Shown here: positions 4,991 to 5,750 of the stretch, piece by piece
Position numbering within the stretch: position 1 is the first letter of the stretch
Layout of the letters: the number at the start of each line of letters is the position of its first letter
Source: JAXGVG01 sp040773965
GTDB lineage: Bacteria > Pseudomonadota > Alphaproteobacteria > UBA9219
Assembly (NCBI GenBank): GCA_040773965.1
Contig: JAXGVG010000118.1
Span: 1-5,750 of the forward strand
Reading direction: 5' to 3'
DNA length: 5,750 nucleotides
Position numbers and translations under genes: made by a program
Notes under the pieces: model-generated
The model's database searches: none
What the model saw: the letters and a program-made list of their open reading frames with translations, nothing else
Told to the model about the DNA's origin: nothing

Positions 4991-5018
4991 GTTATAAGCA
5001 ACATTTGGGGAAAGGCAA
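4991..5018 (-). promoter_or_regulatory. promoter-like site directly before the CobS-like gene
   Basis: On the minus strand TTGCCT (5013-5018) is followed after 16 bp by TATAAC (4991-4996), five of six matches to the -10 consensus. The seventh base after the -10 is 4984, so transcription would start at or next to the ATG at 4983. No Shine-Dalgarno is visible before that ATG. The arrangement therefore suggests a leaderless transcript. Confidence 0.4.
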
Positions 5019-5057
5019 TTGGGAGCTTGCCGCCTGGACAAAAGCCGCGTTTATTCG

Positions 5058-5750
5058 TTAAGACGACGGTTTTCCGGCTTTATTAGCGGCAAAACGGCGG
5101 TAAAAAAGAACGACGAAAAGGCACAAAGCCGTTCCAAAGGCGAAAGATAAAAGCGAAGCGGTCAAACGCGCGGGCAAGTAACTCAGCACAAGCTCGCCTT
5201 TTTCGGGCCGCAGGGGCAAGTCGACGGTAACGAAAATTCCGTGCGTGGCCCGGACCGGCGCTTCTTCGCCGGCGAAGACGGCTTTGTATCCCGGCCACCA
5301 AAGGCGGGCGAAGACGATCTTATTCGGGCTTCCATGACGTTGCTCGACGCGAAAACTTTCCTTGAGCGTTCCGGTCTTGCCGGTGGCTTCAAGCGTGACG
5401 TTTGGCGTCGTCCAGGAAACCGTTCCCGGAAGGCGGGCGTTCGGCAAATCGCGCGCGAAGCGTTGCGTGTAGAGCCCGTCGGACTCGAGCCGCCATTCCC
5501 CCGGCAAATATTTTCCTAATGTGTCGAGGTGCGGGCCTTTCATAGCGACCACGCGATCGATCCGGAAAAGATCCGCCGTCGAGGCGCCGGTTTCCGGATC
5601 GGAGGCGCCGAAGAGATGATACGCGGCGTTCGGGCACGTCGCGCCGAAAATGGACTGGCATAATACGATTTCAAGAAAGGCGTGACCGATTGGCGTGTAA
5701 CCGCCGATGGAAGGCACGCCGTATTCAAGCGTCATGTTGCCGGTCTGGTA
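5058..5750 (-). CDS. C-terminal part of a YfhO-like membrane protein (partial)
   Basis: The frame runs open through the right window edge, so only the last 230 residues are present; the true start lies outside. An ATG at 5735 is internal, because in-frame codons (YQTGN) continue upstream of it. The visible part begins with YQTGN then MTLEYGVPSIGGYTP, like the conserved region of YfhO-type proteins, in which a large periplasmic or extracellular domain follows many membrane spans. It continues with an LWWPGYKAVFAGEEAPV motif, VDLPLRPEKGELVLSYLP and one hydrophobic span (LLSFAFGTALCLFVVLFY) before a basic tail. YfhO-family proteins are linked to glycosylation of cell-surface polymers in Gram-positive bacteria; the role here is unknown. 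Another glycosyltransferase-related membrane protein is possible. The gene ends 74 bp before the preferred CobS-like start, with no clear terminator between them. Confidence 0.65.
   Translation of the reverse strand, partial: YQTGNMTLEYGVPSIGGYTPIGHAFLEIVLCQSIFGATCPNAAYHLFGASDPETGASTADLFRIDRVVAMKGPHLDTLGKYLPGEWRLESDGLYTQRFARDLPNARLPGTVSWTTPNVTLEATGKTGTLKESFRVEQRHGSPNKIVFARLWWPGYKAVFAGEEAPVRATHGIFVTVDLPLRPEKGELVLSYLPARLTASLLSFAFGTALCLFVVLFYRRFAANKAGKPSS

Noticed and set aside
5058..5735. Complete 225-residue protein starting at 5735
   Set aside because: The frame stays open to the window edge, and the residues before the ATG continue the YfhO-like motif, so the ATG is internal and the gene is partial.

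Overview
The window looks like a piece of an alphaproteobacterial chromosome with moderately high GC. This is inferred from the style of the intracellular PHA depolymerase, from dispersed CGTCATCCCGG-type palindromic repeats, and from TTAACCAT boxes of the kind bound by CtrA-type regulators. No rRNA or other marker gene fixes the taxon. All six supported protein genes lie on the minus strand, so transcription runs from the right edge to the left.

Layout in transcription order: (1) 5750-5058, the C-terminal part of a large membrane protein of YfhO/glycosyltransferase type, cut by the window edge. (2) 4983-4147, a cobalamin-synthase (CobS)-family membrane protein whose usually conserved acidic residues are largely replaced. 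(3) 4079-3390, a lipoprotein with a SYLF (Ysc84) domain, with its own promoter. (4) 3305-2880, a small, extremely basic protein with a hydrophobic stretch near its C terminus. (5) 2821-1562, a complete intracellular polyhydroxyalkanoate depolymerase (phaZ) with its Cys-Asp-His triad intact. (6) 1338-520, an unrecognised protein with an N-terminal Rossmann motif.

The genes do not form an obvious pathway. Spacings of 50-220 bp and separate promoter-like sites suggest mostly independent transcription units. The clearest functions are mobilisation of stored PHA (phaZ) and envelope or membrane roles for the SYLF lipoprotein, the CobS-like protein and the YfhO-like protein.

The most unusual material is non-coding and brackets the Rossmann gene. 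Downstream of it (1-519) is a gene-free block of nested palindromic repeats, including a 138-bp foldback element with 14-bp perfect terminal inverted repeats, and a five-tract G-quadruplex motif directly after the stop codon. Upstream of it (1453-1540) is an exact eight-copy, 11-bp-period tandem array whose last seven units are arranged in mirror order, together with two TTAACCAT boxes. The divergent CobS and the lysine/arginine-rich small protein are the coding features most worth a second look.
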